Part shown: positions 52,089 through 63,955 of the stretch, in pieces
How positions within the stretch are numbered: position 1 is the stretch's first letter
How the letters are laid out: every line of letters starts with the position of its first letter
NCBI RefSeq assembly: GCF_004798865.1
Contig: NW_025336273.1
Location: forward strand, 519,320-583,319
Reading direction: 5' to 3'
DNA: 64,000 bases
Source of the DNA: Varanus komodoensis
Taxonomy: Eukaryota; Chordata; Lepidosauria; Squamata; Varanidae
Notes under the pieces: generated by a model
What the model was told of the DNA's origin: nothing
The model's database searches: none
Seen by the model: the letters and a program-made list of their open reading frames with translations, nothing else
Made by a program: the position numbers and the translations under genes

Positions 52089-54957
52089 ACATTTCTATGC
52101 CGCCCCTTGCCGAAACCTCGGGGCGGCTTACAACATGATAAAATACAACTGAAATACAATAGTACATAATAAATTACCATTAAATATAACAATACAAAAA
52201 ATGCATTTACAAATACAAAATTAAAATTATCAGTATAAAATAAAAATATAGGAGGAGAAAGAGAAGGAAGAAGAAGTTGCCCTGGCCAGATCATATGTTT
52301 TAACAATTGAAATGATGTTTAAATAAAAAGGTCTTTACCTGGCGCCGAAAAACCAGTAACGACGGTGCCAGGCGGACCTCTTTGGGGAGTGAATTCCATA
52401 GGTTGGGCGCCACCGCAGAGAAAGCCCTCCTCCGGGTACTTACTCTCCTAATTTCTTTCATGGAGGGTTCCCGGAGAAGGGACTCTCCCGCAGATCTCAA
52501 AGGGCGGTCGGGCATATACGGACGTAAGCGCTCGTTCAGGTAGCTAGGACCCAAGCCGTTTAGGGCTTTGTAGGTCATAATCAACACCTTGAATTGGGCC
52601 CGGGCTTCAATGGGAAGCCAGTGAAGCTGATGGAGGACTGGAGTCATGTGAGCATAACGCCCCGTCCCCGTCAGCAACCTGGCAGCTCTATTTTGCACCA
52701 ATTGAAGTGTTCGGACTGTCTTCAGGGGAAGCCCCACGTAAAGCGCGTTACAGAAGTCTAGGCGGGAAGTCACCAGCGCGTGTGTCACCGTCGCCAGGCA
52801 GTCGTATTCCAGGTAGGGGCGCAGCTGATTAATCAGCCGAAGCTGAAGGAAGGCGTTCCTCGCTACCGCTGTCACCTGAGCTTCCAAAGAAAGCTCCGGG
52901 TCGAGGAGTACACCTAAGCTGCGGACCTTATCCCTAAGAGGGAGTGTTGCACCATTCAGGACCAGGTCAAATCCACCCTCTCCGAAACCCGATCCGCCAA
53001 CCAACAGGACCTCCGTCTTGTCTGGGTTGAGTTTCAGTTTATTGGCCCTCATCCATTCCCTTACCTCGGCCAAGCACCGGTTCAGCACAGCCACTGCCTC
53101 ACCTGGATTAGTGGAGAATGAGAGGTAAAGCTGGGTATCATCAGCGTATTGATGATTCCGCAGCCCACACCTCCTGATGACCTCTCCCAGCGGTTTCATA
53201 TAGATGTTAAATAGCAGAGGGGACAGAATGGAGCCCTGTGGTACCCCATGGCATAGCTGCCATGACGTAGAGACATGGTCCCCCAGCACTACCTTCTGGA
53301 ATCGACCGTCGAGATAGGAGCGGAACCACTGCAAAGCAGTGCCTCCAACCCCCAATCCCGCAAGTCTATCCAGAAGGATACCATGGTCGATGGTATCGAA
53401 AGCCGCCGAGAGGTCCAGAAGAACCAACAGGGATGTACTCCCCCTGTCCTTCTCCCTGCACAGGTCGTCGTACAGGGCGACCAAGGCAGATTCAGTACTG
53501 TACCCGGGTCTGAAGCCGGACTGAAAAGGATCCAGATAATCAGTTTCCTCCAAGAGTGCTTGGAGTTGTCCCGCCACCACTCGCTCCAGCACCTTGCCCA
53601 GAAACGGGATGTTGGCCACAGGTCTATAGTTAGTGGCCATCTCTGGATCCAGTGACACTTTCTTCAGGACCGGTCGTATTACCGCCTCCTTTAAAGGGGC
53701 AGGCACTCGACCCTCCCTCAGAGAAGCGTTAACCACTTCCAAAATCCAGGTCCCAATCCCGTGCTTGGAGTTATTTATTAACCAAGACGGGCAAGGATCC
53801 AATAGGCACGTGGTGGGACGTACTCTTCCAAGCACCTTGTCCACATCATTGGGCCGCAATAATTGAAATTCTTCCAGTAATTTTGGACCAGACGGTGGCA
53901 TTGGCGACTCCTCAGAGACCTCTGATTCATTAGTGGAGTCCAGCTCGTGACGAATCTGAGCGATTTTCTCCCTGAAATGCCTGGCAAAGTCGTCACAGCG
54001 GGCCTTTGAGGGTGGCATCGGATCTTCCTTAGGACCCAGGCGAACCAGGCCTTGCACCACTCAAAAAAGCTCTGCTGGACGGCATTGTGAGGAGGCAATG
54101 GAAGCAGAAAAAAACTTCTTTTTCGCCGCCTTCACCGCCACAGCATAGGCCCGATAGTGGGCTCTCAAGTGTGTTCGGTCAGATTCATCCCGTGATTTCC
54201 TCCACCTACGCTCTAGCCGTCTCCCAACTCGCTTCATCGCCCGTAATTCAGGTGTATACCAAGGGGAAGAGCGGACTCTGCCCGGTGGGAGAGGACGCTT
54301 AGGAGCGATTGTGTCCACAGCCCTGGTCATCTCTCCGTTCCACAGTTCGACCAGAGCCTCGACAGGAGCACCAGTCTTGTCAGCCGGAAATTCCCCCAGG
54401 GCCCCCAGGAATCCATCCGGATCCATCCGGCTCCGGGGGCAGGCCCATACAATCGGGTCCGCACTCTTATAGAGGGAGAGGCCGCTCTCGAGCACAAACC
54501 TCACCAGGAGGTGATCTGACCATGACAGGGGAGTCAAACATAAGTTCTTCACCCTCAGGTCATCCTCTACCCGCCCCGTCGTGAATACCAGGTCCAGAGT
54601 GTGTCCACGTTCATGGGTAGGGCCAGTGACGTGTTGAGACAGGCCCATGGCCGTCATAGAGGCCATGAAGTCCTGAGCCGCCCCGGTCAGTCCAGACTCG
54701 GCATGGAGATTGAAGTCCCCCAGAACCAACATCCTGGGGGTCCTCAACACCAGATCCGAGACGGTCTCTGTCAGCTCAGAGAGGGAGACTGCTGGGCAGA
54801 AAGGTGCACGGTACACCAATAGAATCCCCAATCTGTCTCGTTCGCCCAACACCAAGTAGAGGCACTCCAGCCCTGGTCTCAAAGGGACCGGAAGACCCGT
54901 GAGAGAGATGGAGGCTCTGTAAACCAACGCGACTCCCCCTCCCCTCCCTTCTGGGCG
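52050..54957 (-). mobile_element. L2-like LINE, nearly open endonuclease and reverse transcriptase
   Basis: One minus-strand frame is open from 54927 to 52300 apart from a single TGA at 54061-54063. Upstream is the C-terminal half of an APE-type endonuclease (MLVLGDFNLHAESG, GHTLDLVFT, SWSDHLLVRF). Downstream is the reverse transcriptase with NYRPVANIPFLGKVLERV, LDLSAAFDTIDHGILLDRL, CHGVPQGSILSPLLFNIY and the catalytic YADDTQLYLSF, then the C-terminal FRRQVKTFLFKHHFNC. The motif set (AFDTIDH, ADDTQLYLSF, AFSAVAPNLWNSLP) is closer to L2 than to CR1. The 3' tail is gtaagccgccccgaggtttc and an (AAT)n run. The 5' end is truncated within the endonuclease. It is the source-type copy for the many L2-like tails in the window. 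Confidence 0.96.
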
Positions 54958-55045
54958 TGAACAGTGTTTTGTATTTTATTTTATTGTGTTGTAAGCCGCC
55001 CCGAGGCTTCGGCAAGGGGCAGCATAGAAATGTTATAATAATAAT

Positions 55046-55088
<43 letters not shown>

Positions 55089-55090
55089 GT
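54958..55090 (+). mobile_element. L2-like LINE 3' tip, inverted against the preceding copy
   Basis: The order tgttttgtattttattttatt, gtaagccgccccgaggcttc, ggcagcatagaaatg is followed by a long (AAC)n tail (55045-55087). It starts directly where the minus-strand copy stops, so the two are joined head to head. Confidence 0.88.
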
Positions 55091-55094
55091 ATGT

Positions 55095-56260
55095 GCATGC
55101 TTCCGTACCTCCAGCCATGGTTTTTTCCTCTGCCTTTCTGTATGTTCCATCACACAACCACTAGGTGGCACTGTGGCACAGCAAAACTGCAGGACTGCTT
55201 GAGTTTTTCATGGCCCTGTTCACATGCCAGGATGTCCTCAGGCTACTGAAAGCAGCAAGAACATTTGCGAAGCTTGGGAGAAGCCATGGAGGATGAGTGC
55301 GTCATGCGAAGCTCATGCACAATAAATTCCTTGTGTGGAAAAGCTCTGCTAACAATTGCAGTGTGGAAATTAGGGTGATAATCAATCTTTAGCATCTCAC
55401 ATCGAGTTTGACCCCGATGGGAAACCAAGGGGCTTGCCACAGACAAAAGCCTGTTGCAGGGATAAGCAAAAGGTATTTCTCCGGTCTTGGACTGCAATGC
55501 CCATAAATCCTGGCCAGCATGGCCAGAGTTTCCGAATTTTTCTACCCAAGGTACTCATGTTTGTTTACATGCTCTCTAGACAACGTGGCGATTCTCCAGT
55601 TTCACTTCTGTTTACTTAGAGCACCCTTCCTGGGAAAATGGGGTATTATAAAAGCAAGAAAAACCGGGGGTGTTTTCCCATCACACATTTGAGCTATTCC
55701 ACTGTAGCACAATGCCACCTAAGGTTCATGTAGCAGAAAAGCAAGCAGAAGAGTTCTTTCTTTGCATACAGCTCAGATCCCAATGATATGACAAAACTGA
55801 GAGTAGAAAAAGTGATTCTCAGCCTTGTACCAAAAGCTCTTGATGCATGTTTTAACTAAGATGCTGTTTTTAATCTGGTTGTGTTTGTTACAGCCCCATT
55901 TTGGGTGGTGGAAAATAATGATCTAAATTAAGTTGCTCCTTTAAGAATAAAGGAAGAGCCGTAATCAGTGTAGGCTGGTCTTGGTTAATTGACAGAATAG
56001 AAATAAATCAATCCAACAAATAAATAAATTTGAGTGGGGCGGTGTATCCACTCTGGATTTTCATCTAAACTTTAAAGGAGGTATTCATGGTGCGGAATTC
56101 TCCCCTCTCCAAACAAACAAACAAAGATTACAAAATGGACTGTATACACTCCCCACCCCAACATTGGAGGAAATCTGTGGGAAATGCCATTTTTTGCGTC
56201 CGGACAACTAAGGGCTGCTCACAAGCACAATAACACCCTCCTACCCATGCTCCCCAGCAA
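55095..56260. other. no gene seen
   Basis: It includes segments of dispersed repeats: one with ccactaggtggcactg (55160-55178) and one with tgccacctaaggttcatg (55710-55730). A palindromic-family fragment lies near 55485-55545. Confidence 0.35.
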
Positions 56261-56264
56261 TGGG

Positions 56265-56512
56265 AACTGAGAGCTCCCCAGAGAGGTTCGCCTGGCGCCA
56301 TCACATCATTCTTCTCAGTGCCAGGCTAAAACCTTTTTACTCTCCCAAAGTTTTAAGATTTGATTGTTTTAATTGGGGTTTTATTGTTGGTTGGAAATTT
56401 TATTAGGATGCCGTGTTCTGTTTTATTTTATATTGTCTTACTGTTAAACTGTCCTGAGACCATGGTAAGAGCCGGTCTAGAAAAGTTTTAAATGAATAAA
56501 TAAATAAACTTA
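56265..56512 (+). mobile_element. L2-like LINE 3' end, old copy
   Basis: It shows ctccccagagaggttcgcct, cagtgccaggctaaaacc, ttttattgttggttgg and a diverged terminus with an aataaataaataaac tail. Confidence 0.75.
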
Positions 56513-56608
56513 ATGCTGACTTTCTGTCTAGCTAACAGTCTGCAAGGGAACAGAGGAAAGCCGAGAGCACTCGCCCTGGAACCAGTGGCCGTGACGGCAC
56601 CCTGGGAC

Positions 56609-56785
56609 CAGGGCCGTCTGAACGCGTGGGCCCGATGGGCACTTGCCCGTGGGCCCCATACTAATCTGTGTATGTTAACCCTTGGAAAACTGGAAAACTT
56701 CCAAAATTAACAGTAGTTGTCATTGTCGTAGGGGCCCCAGGACACTGCTTTGCCCAGGGCGCATCATGCTGTTGAGACGGCCCGG
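56609..56785. mobile_element. short hAT-type DNA transposon with 8 bp target duplication
   Basis: The left end is CAGGGCCGTCTGAA. The right end is the complement of CCGGGCCGTCTCAA, so the terminal inverted repeats match at 12 of 14 positions. CCTGGGAC lies immediately outside on both sides (56601-56608 and 56786-56793), an exact 8-base target duplication as made by hAT transposases. The 177-base interior has no coding capacity, so it is a non-autonomous element. The intact duplication suggests moderate age. Confidence 0.88.
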
Positions 56786-56794
56786 CCTGGGACC

Positions 56795-59015
56795 TCACCA
56801 AAGCCATCGGGTGGAGATGAAAAGCAGGGAACTGCGGAGAAACTGGGCCTGAACCTTTCCACCCGCTTGAAGGCTAAGCCGGAGACGCTCCGCAGCGCTG
56901 GCCGCCCTTGCCAGAGCAACCAGTCCTCCGGCTCGCCTCTTCCTGTTGTGCCCACACCTCGGAGCGCGTGGCCGATGCGGATGCCGAACAGGGCGGGGGC
57001 TCACCCCGAGATGGCGGCCCCACATCTTTGGTGCTGCCTTGAAAAGTCGCTCTGGAGCTTGGCTGTGGGAGGCGGGGGGAGCAGACATGTTGCCTGGCGC
57101 CAGGAATGAGCGCAAGCTTCATTCTCACACAGGCCTTCCTAGCCCTTATCAGCTGGCCCTGACCTCTTCAGACGAGCAAGGGGCGGAACTAGCAGGGCGG
57201 AGAGACAGAAATCAGACAGGCAAGCGGAGAGAAGAGCTTCCACGAAGCTGGGAATGGGCGGGTGGACGTAAGCCTTGGAGCAGAGCGCTGGAGGCATGAA
57301 AATTGTTCCCAGGAAGGCAGAGCTGGACCTCCAGAAATAGGATCCGTTCCTTAGGAAGATGCAAGTGGAGCCGTAGGAACGCAAACAGGGCATTCTGCCA
57401 TGCAATGGGGCAGAAACGGGTTTCCGGAGGTGCCTGCTGGCCATGTTCGGCACGAACTTCCTTTAGGAGCACTCGGCCAGCGCTCTGCACCAGCCGCCCC
57501 CGATCTGGGGACTCTTCCCAGGTTGGAAGAGTCTGGGGTCATACGGCCCTTCCTAGCAGCAGGAAGTCCTGGGCTGGGGCAAGAGCCGCTGAAGGGAGAG
57601 GGCGCCGGGCACAGGACTGGCTGGCAGGCGCATTCCTGAACAGGGTCTCTCGCTCTCAGTGTTGCTCCTGGTGGAACTGGCAGCTTTTCCAAGCCTGAAG
57701 ACTCCCAGATGTGTTGGGCTGCAATGCCCATTATCCTCAGCCAGCACGGCGAGGGATGATCGGGCTCTCATTCAGCACATCTGCAGAGCATCGGCGAGTG
57801 AGACGGCTAGCGGTCCATCTCAGCAGCTCAGACTCGGCCCCCTCCCCACTTTTCCTCAGCAGACAAGCCGTCCTGCAAATGAAAAGGCCCCTTTCACCCC
57901 CAGGGACTGGTGGAAAAGCTGTCTGGAGGCGTGCGATTGTCCAGAACAGCTTCCCTTATCGGTGACTCTCACATGAGGAAAGTGAGATCATCCACGAGGC
58001 TTTCCCAACCGTAGGCCGCCCGCAGATAAGCGGTGAATCCGCCGTGGGGCAGAGCATTCCGCCAGCCTGTTCCCCCCTCCCCACCCGAGGAACAACCTGG
58101 GGCCCTCCTGATGCCTTGGACTTCAGCTCCCACCAGCCCCAGCTGGTCAAGAAGGCCGGCAGCTGACCCTAAGGGATCTAAACCGAAAGTGAGCTGGGGG
58201 GACACACCGCAGGGGTGGGCGGGCGGAGGGGGTGGCTACACATGGGAGCAGAACACCCCAAATGCACAGACCTCCCTGAAGGTCAGTTTGGATGGAGGCA
58301 GGACGCGGAGCGCTTCCTGATGCCAGCAAAATATATTCTGGGCTTCTCTACATGGGGCATTTCTCTACATGGGGCATTCATCGTGCCCCTTGCTCACCGT
58401 AGTTTGTGGGTGCTTCACATAATGTTGCCAGTCTCTAGGGCCTCTCCATCGCTTTCCCAGCATTTCGTGGCCCTTTTTAGAGCAAGGAAAATCTGGTATT
58501 ATTTGGTAATGGCAGAATGAAGCCGAAGGATGGACAGGGGCATTTCCGCCATTCGGTGATGTCACAGTGTCACCTGGGGGTTGTCTCATGGAACCTCTGG
58601 AAAGGAAAACTCAGAACTCACCTGGGGAGAAGCCATGCCTCATCCCCCGAAGTATAATAAATAAATAAAATAAAAATAATGAAATTTGAGGAGATTTTGT
58701 AAAAGCAGTATTAATAGAAGGTAAAGGTTGTAAGCCCAATAAGGATTATATGAATTTTTGGAGGGGATATGGATATGACTGAAGTATATCACCTTTTATT
58801 AATTGTTGTAATATATGAATTAAAGTGGAGGCATTATTGGTCTCCTGGGGGATGGGGGCACTGTATTATTTCCTTTTTTATTCATTAGTTGAGCTTTTGT
58901 GTGTAATATTATTAACATTATGATGCTTGTATTTATGTTTTTTCAATATTTTTTTAAAAAGGGGGGTAAAAAAAATAAACGGACAAGACTTCTTGGAAAA
59001 TGGTTGAATTAATGG
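56795..59015. other. no gene seen
   Basis: GC-rich to about 58330, then AT-rich (58650-59000). It contains palindromic-family fragments near 57705-57760 and 58080-58150 and one dispersed repeat copy near 58450-58600 (cacagtgtcacctgggggtt). No exon is supported. Confidence 0.35.
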
Positions 59016-59018
59016 CCA

Positions 59019-59130
59019 TTTATTTATTATATCTATATCCTGCTATTTTCCTTCCAAGGAACTCAAGGGGGCTTGCATAATTCTCCTCCTCCTCTCATTC
59101 TTATCCTCACAACAACCCTGTGAGGTGGGC
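59019..59130 (-). mobile_element. Sauria-type SINE, 3' part
   Basis: The complement of the SINE tail and body is visible: tttatttattatatctatatc, cattcttatcctcacaacaac and ctgtgaggtgggcc. The tRNA-like head is missing. Confidence 0.7.
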
Positions 59131-59134
59131 CATA

Positions 59135-60115
59135 GCACTAAGAACAGCTCTTCCAGGGAAGATGTACCTCTAACCTGCCTCGTGAGCTTCAAGAAACATA
59201 TCTCCTTCCTTAGCCAGAGAAAAATCTTGGATATTGCGAACGCTTGGTCTGCTCTAGGATGCAAATCTGACTTTCTCAAGTTCATCAACATCCTACAGAC
59301 TTAAAGCAATATAGAAATGGCTGGCTTGCTTTTTACCCACCTGGGCGGGCAAGTTTGCTTGTTTGGTTGAACAGGCATAAATAAACTTATTTCTAGCAAC
59401 CTCTTCTTTGGAGAGGTTTGCTTCTGCAGCTTTGCGGAGCAGAAAAACTGCATTCAGGCCCCTGAAGAGAGCCAAGCAGCTTCGCTTTACCACGCGCGAT
59501 ACTTTTCTGAGGATCGGCAGAAAATAAGTCCCCGCTCTCGACAAGGGGGCCGAGCCGAAATGCCGCCTCCTGCCGCAACGTTAATGGATTTATCTCTCCG
59601 AAGGACGGTTACAAATTGGCCTCCGTCTCAGCGGACGGGAAAAATGCCAGCAATACGTTTCTGCATATATTTCACTGCGCGTAAAACAAATCCGTCAACT
59701 CTTCCAGGCACCCCCACAGCAGATACAGATACTGCTTCTCCCTGTGCGCGGAGGAGTGAAAACCACGCCGATTTGGGGAGCATTTGGCCAGGAAAGGCGG
59801 TTCGTCTCGGTGGCGGAGACGGGGCGCTGGGGGCATCTGGGAACGTGCGGCGAGGAGAGATTAATGGCTGCGCTGCGTAACGCGCAGCCCGGCCAGACCT
59901 TCTGGGCCAGGGGAGCGGCCCAAGCCAGCCTTTCTGCTGCAAACACGGACCCCCACGCGGCCGAAGGGCTGCCCCCCCCCCCCGCAGCTCGTCTGCATTG
60001 CCACAGAGGGGCCCTGGCCGGCCGGCCGGCCCCGGGAAGACCCTGCAGGGCTGGCGGCCCCCCTCTCCGCCCCACTGTCAGGAAGAGCAGAAATCGCTGG
60101 CTTCTAGGGCGGGCC
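59135..60115. other. no gene seen
   Basis: CpG content rises from 59720 to 60110. Two adjacent cysteine codons near 59938 have no defensin cysteines upstream. Confidence 0.35.
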
Positions 60116-60117
60116 AA

Positions 60118-60255
60118 ATTTTATTTATTAGAACATTTCTATGCCGCCCCTTGCCGAAGCCTCGGGGCGGCTTACAACACAATAAAATACAAAAATAACA
60201 GTGTAAAATTAAAATTAACAATATAAAATAAATATAAAATATAAAAGAAGTCGCC
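60118..60255 (-). mobile_element. L2-like LINE 3' end
   Basis: In complement: tttatttattagaacatttc, tatgccgccccttgccgaagc, ggggcggcttacaacacaat, then AT-rich sequence. Confidence 0.9.
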
Positions 60256-60259
60256 CAGC

Positions 60260-61318
60260 TGCTTTCCCTGCTCTGGTGTAATTCAGGATGTCTTCGCTCC
60301 GGTTTGGCGCCGGGCATGCATTTTGGGGTGGGAGGTGTGTGCTTTGGCACAGCCATGGGGGGGGGGGCTTGCACAGCCTCTGGGGGCCACAGGGTTTCTC
60401 AGATTCCCAGAGCCAAGGCCCCAACAGGGCTCTGTGCTCAGAGCTGGGGACCGTGTTCAAATCCTCCCTTGCAGCTGGCACAAAATAGCAGAGGGTCACG
60501 GGCACCTCTGCTGGACCTGGACGGCGCCCTAAAGGCTCTTCTCTTAAAATGTTTTTATCCTGCCGTGATACAAAAAGCACCCAGGTGGGGTCGCCTGGCG
60601 CTCCTCCTCGCAAAGCGCAGTCTTCTGCGTGAGCGGAGCCACTCGTCAAGCAACTTGTGGTTCAGACGTGGGTCCTCCTGTTGTCTGAACGGAGCTGTGT
60701 GAACAAACCGTGGCTTGTCCACCACGAAGAAACCGTGGCTTGTCCACCGCCTTGTGGTTGGGTCGGGTTGGGAACTGCCAGATGTTCAGTGCCGCTTTTC
60801 ATCTCGGCTGAGTTCAGGCACAACAGCTTGTTCCAGCGTAACCCACGGCTTAACGACCTCCCCCACTCCACCGATGCTCAGCCATGAATGGCGCTGCCTG
60901 AACCCGGCCGGTGCCCGCTTCTGTGGGCGCATATTCTCACTTGTGATGACCTGTAAGTGGCGTCTTCCTGTAAGCAAGCTGCATCAACAGGCCAAAGGCC
61001 TTCCGGTCTCGCCTCTGAAGTCCCCCAGGTCTGCAGACTGCCTCAGTTCTCAGGCAAAATCCACCAGGTTCCACCTTCCAAGGGGGAAGACCACAGGGCC
61101 ACCCCGCCACACACACGTCCCAGACCGGAGTGCAGGTACCTTGAAAAACAACAAAACTGCTGCTTTCTCTGTAAATTGCCTGCTTCGGGGGGATGGGGGG
61201 GACTGCCCTGCTCTTGCCCCTGGTTTGGGCCTGCTCTGACCTAGCAAAGATTTGCCAGGCTCTGCCCCGGGTCCATCAAAGCCCACTCACCCATTCTGGC
61301 CCTGCCCACTGACCAGGT
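60260..61318. other. no gene seen
   Basis: No exon or repeat is supported. A tandem-like accgtggcttgtccaccacg duplication occurs at about 60708-60750. Confidence 0.35.
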
Positions 61319-61321
61319 TTA

Positions 61322-61875
61322 GAAACATACAACATAGAAACAGACTGAGTCAGAAGGATCTCTTGGGCCATCTAGTCTGACCTCCAGCTGGCTCCACTCA
61401 TGACATCCCACCATGTGTATGTCCAGCCTACCCTTGAATGACCTCACCGATGAGGCTTCAGCCTTTCCATACCCTCAGGGTCCCAACCATCAGGAAGTCC
61501 TTCCCAGCATCCACCCTGAATCTTGGTTACCTGAGCGTGGCTCCGTTGGAGCACATCCTGCCCTCCACTACAAGGGGGAAAAATTCACAACCCACCTCCG
61601 CATGGCACCCCCTCATGTACCTGTATGTCGCCAACAGATCCCCTCTGAGTCTCCTCTTCTCCAGGCTGAAGAGACCCAGTTCCCTCAGTCTCGCCTCATA
61701 CAGCTTCCCCTGCAAACCAGCCACCAACCTCGTGGCCCTGCGCTGCACTGACTGTAACCTGACTATATCCTTTCTGTGATGAGGGGCCCAAAACTGAGCA
61801 CAATACTCCAGCTGTGGGCGCCCCAGAGCTGTATAGAGTGGCAGTAATACCTCTCTCGATCTAGAAGCCACTGTT
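61322..61875 (-). mobile_element. CR1 LINE, C-terminal coding end and 3' end
   Basis: The minus-strand frame reads [39 protein letters not shown] and [19 protein letters not shown], which is characteristic of the CR1 reverse-transcriptase C-terminus. The untranslated end follows at the left (catacaacatagaaacag). Confidence 0.95.
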
Positions 61876-61879
61876 TAAA

Positions 61880-63700
61880 TAGATTTAAATAATAATAAAT
61901 AGGTTTAAAGTATAATAAAAATCACAGTTTTTGATCTTACTCTCTTCACAAGGCCTGTGCTGAACCACGACGCCACAGTGCAGTTAGCTTGCTCCGAGCC
62001 GGACTGCATGAGCGCCTGAGAACTAAATAAGAAGCAAGTCTGGACATGCACGGAAGAATTTGTTTTTCCCTCGAGGGAGCCACATTTTGGGAGGGTGGGC
62101 ATCCATTGCTGCTCTTGCCAAGCGCACCCAGGCCCCCGCCAGGGCCAAGAGGCCACGGCAGGGCAGGGCAGGGCCACCCTCAATGGGGCAGCGCTGTGAG
62201 ATTCGGCACCCCCACAGACTGCTTCTCCCAGAAATCACACTTTGACAGCCCAAGGGGCACATCAGAAGGCTGTCACTAATTCATCACCCCTTTTTCCTTA
62301 CTTCAGCACCAGAAATGTGTGCAAACATTTTCAAGCATTTTTACTTGGTTCGTCAGGAGGCACGAGCGCCCGTGCGCACTGGCTCGCAGTGGTGAGCGCC
62401 ACCTGCCCGGAGCCCTTCAGGTGCCTGCTGGCAAAGCAAGACAAGACCCCACCCCGGGCAGCAACCGTAAGATGTCGTAACGAGCTTCATGTTGCACTTC
62501 AGTTTCTCTTGACAGCTGTCAAAAGGGAAGCGCTCTGGTCAGGCTTCTGGCGCCATTCTGACCTTCCCTAAGATTCTAAGTGCTTGGGAAAGTGAAAAGG
62601 TGCAAGCCGCCCCGTTCGTGGGAGCACGGTGTGGGTGTGTTTAGCTTGGAGAAGCGATGATGAAGAGGTGAGAAAACGGCCATCTCCAAAGAACTGAAGC
62701 ACAGTCACTTGAATGATGGAGCAACTGTTTTCTCTCCATCTGGAAGGTATGACCTGAATCAATGGGTTCAAATTTCAGAAAACAGGATTTTGACTCCCAG
62801 AAACTTCTGACAGTGCAAACTTTTTGACAATAGAAGTGCTGCCCTTGGAAGGGAGTGGATTCTGGCCTTTCTTGGAGATGCCTAAGCTGAGGCAGGAAGG
62901 ACACCTCTGAGGAAGTCAGCGCAGATTTCCTGCCTTGGCTGGGGGTTGGACTAGATGACCTTTGAGGTTCCCCTGAATTGCATCCTGTGAGTGGTCCAAC
63001 TCTAGCTGAATTCCAGGATGCAAGGAAACCCATGCAAGCCAGGAGCCATCCTGCTTCTTCTATTAACTGCATTTCAGCATTTTATTAAGAGCATTTCACA
63101 TGAAAATAGGTTCCGTCTGCTTGGGACATATTGGATCACTCATGGGGTTGAAGATGGCAGGCGGCAAGGGAATGGTATTTTCTGAATGGGAACTTATCAG
63201 CGCATTTCTGCCTAGGCGCTTCGTTATCAGCCCTGCTATTTCAGTAAGCAGGAGTGAGGCTGCCCCTGAACCTTTTGCCAGACACGGAGGAGACTGGAGA
63301 GGGGAAATTTGCTGGAAAGCTCAGAGGGCTGCGGGAGCAAGGGAGAGGTCTCTGTCGTCATTCAGCTGGGAATCCTGCCAATATCCCGGAGGGTCACCGA
63401 GATAGGGCCGGTCCTCTGGAGACGAGCTTGATCTGTGGGTCGCGCCTGGGTCACCCAACGGAGCAGGACGGGTGAAAAACTGCACTTCGGCAGAGATAAG
63501 AGCGGAGAAATGGTCGGCCAACTCCCACGGTTGCTTCGGCGTTGCGCGGTTGCCCGGGGGATGATGCGGCGTGGGCACTGGCGCGAGGCTGCGCACCGCT
63601 TATCTAAAAGGGGTCCTTGGTATTTTTTAAGATACCCATGGGCTGAAAGATCCTTTTGTCAATTTAACATGCTGACTTCCACTAGAATTACATGCTTTTT
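61880..63700. other. no gene seen
   Basis: Unique-looking sequence. The short CR1-like string gggggttggactagatgacc at 62941-62960 may be a fragment. No host exon is supported. Confidence 0.4.
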
Positions 63701-63704
63701 TTCT

Positions 63705-63850
63705 TCCTTTGGCAAGACAGCTTACAAGGGTCTCCTCCCCCGTTTATCCTGACAACAACCCTGTGAGGTAGGTTAGGCCGAGAGGCAGCGACTGGCCCAA
63801 AATCGCCCAGGGAGCTTAATGGTTTAGCAGGGACTCGAACCCAGTCGCTG
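63705..63850 (-). mobile_element. Sauria-type SINE, truncated in the tRNA head
   Basis: The complement shows tcctgacaacaaccctgtgagg, gactggcccaaaatcgccc and agcagggactcgaacccagtc (B box). It ends abruptly near 63850, where an L2-like tail begins. Confidence 0.85.
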
Positions 63851-63852
63851 GG

Positions 63853-63955
63853 TTTATTTTATTTATTTATTTATTAAAACATTTCTATGCTGCCCCATTC
63901 ACTGAAGCCTCGGGGCGGCTCACAACATAAAATTAAAATATAATACATACAACAT
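63853..63955 (-). mobile_element. L2-like LINE 3' end
   Basis: In complement: ttttatttatttatttattaa, aacatttctatgctgcccc, actgaagcctcggggcggct. It is inserted next to, or within, the SINE. Confidence 0.88.
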
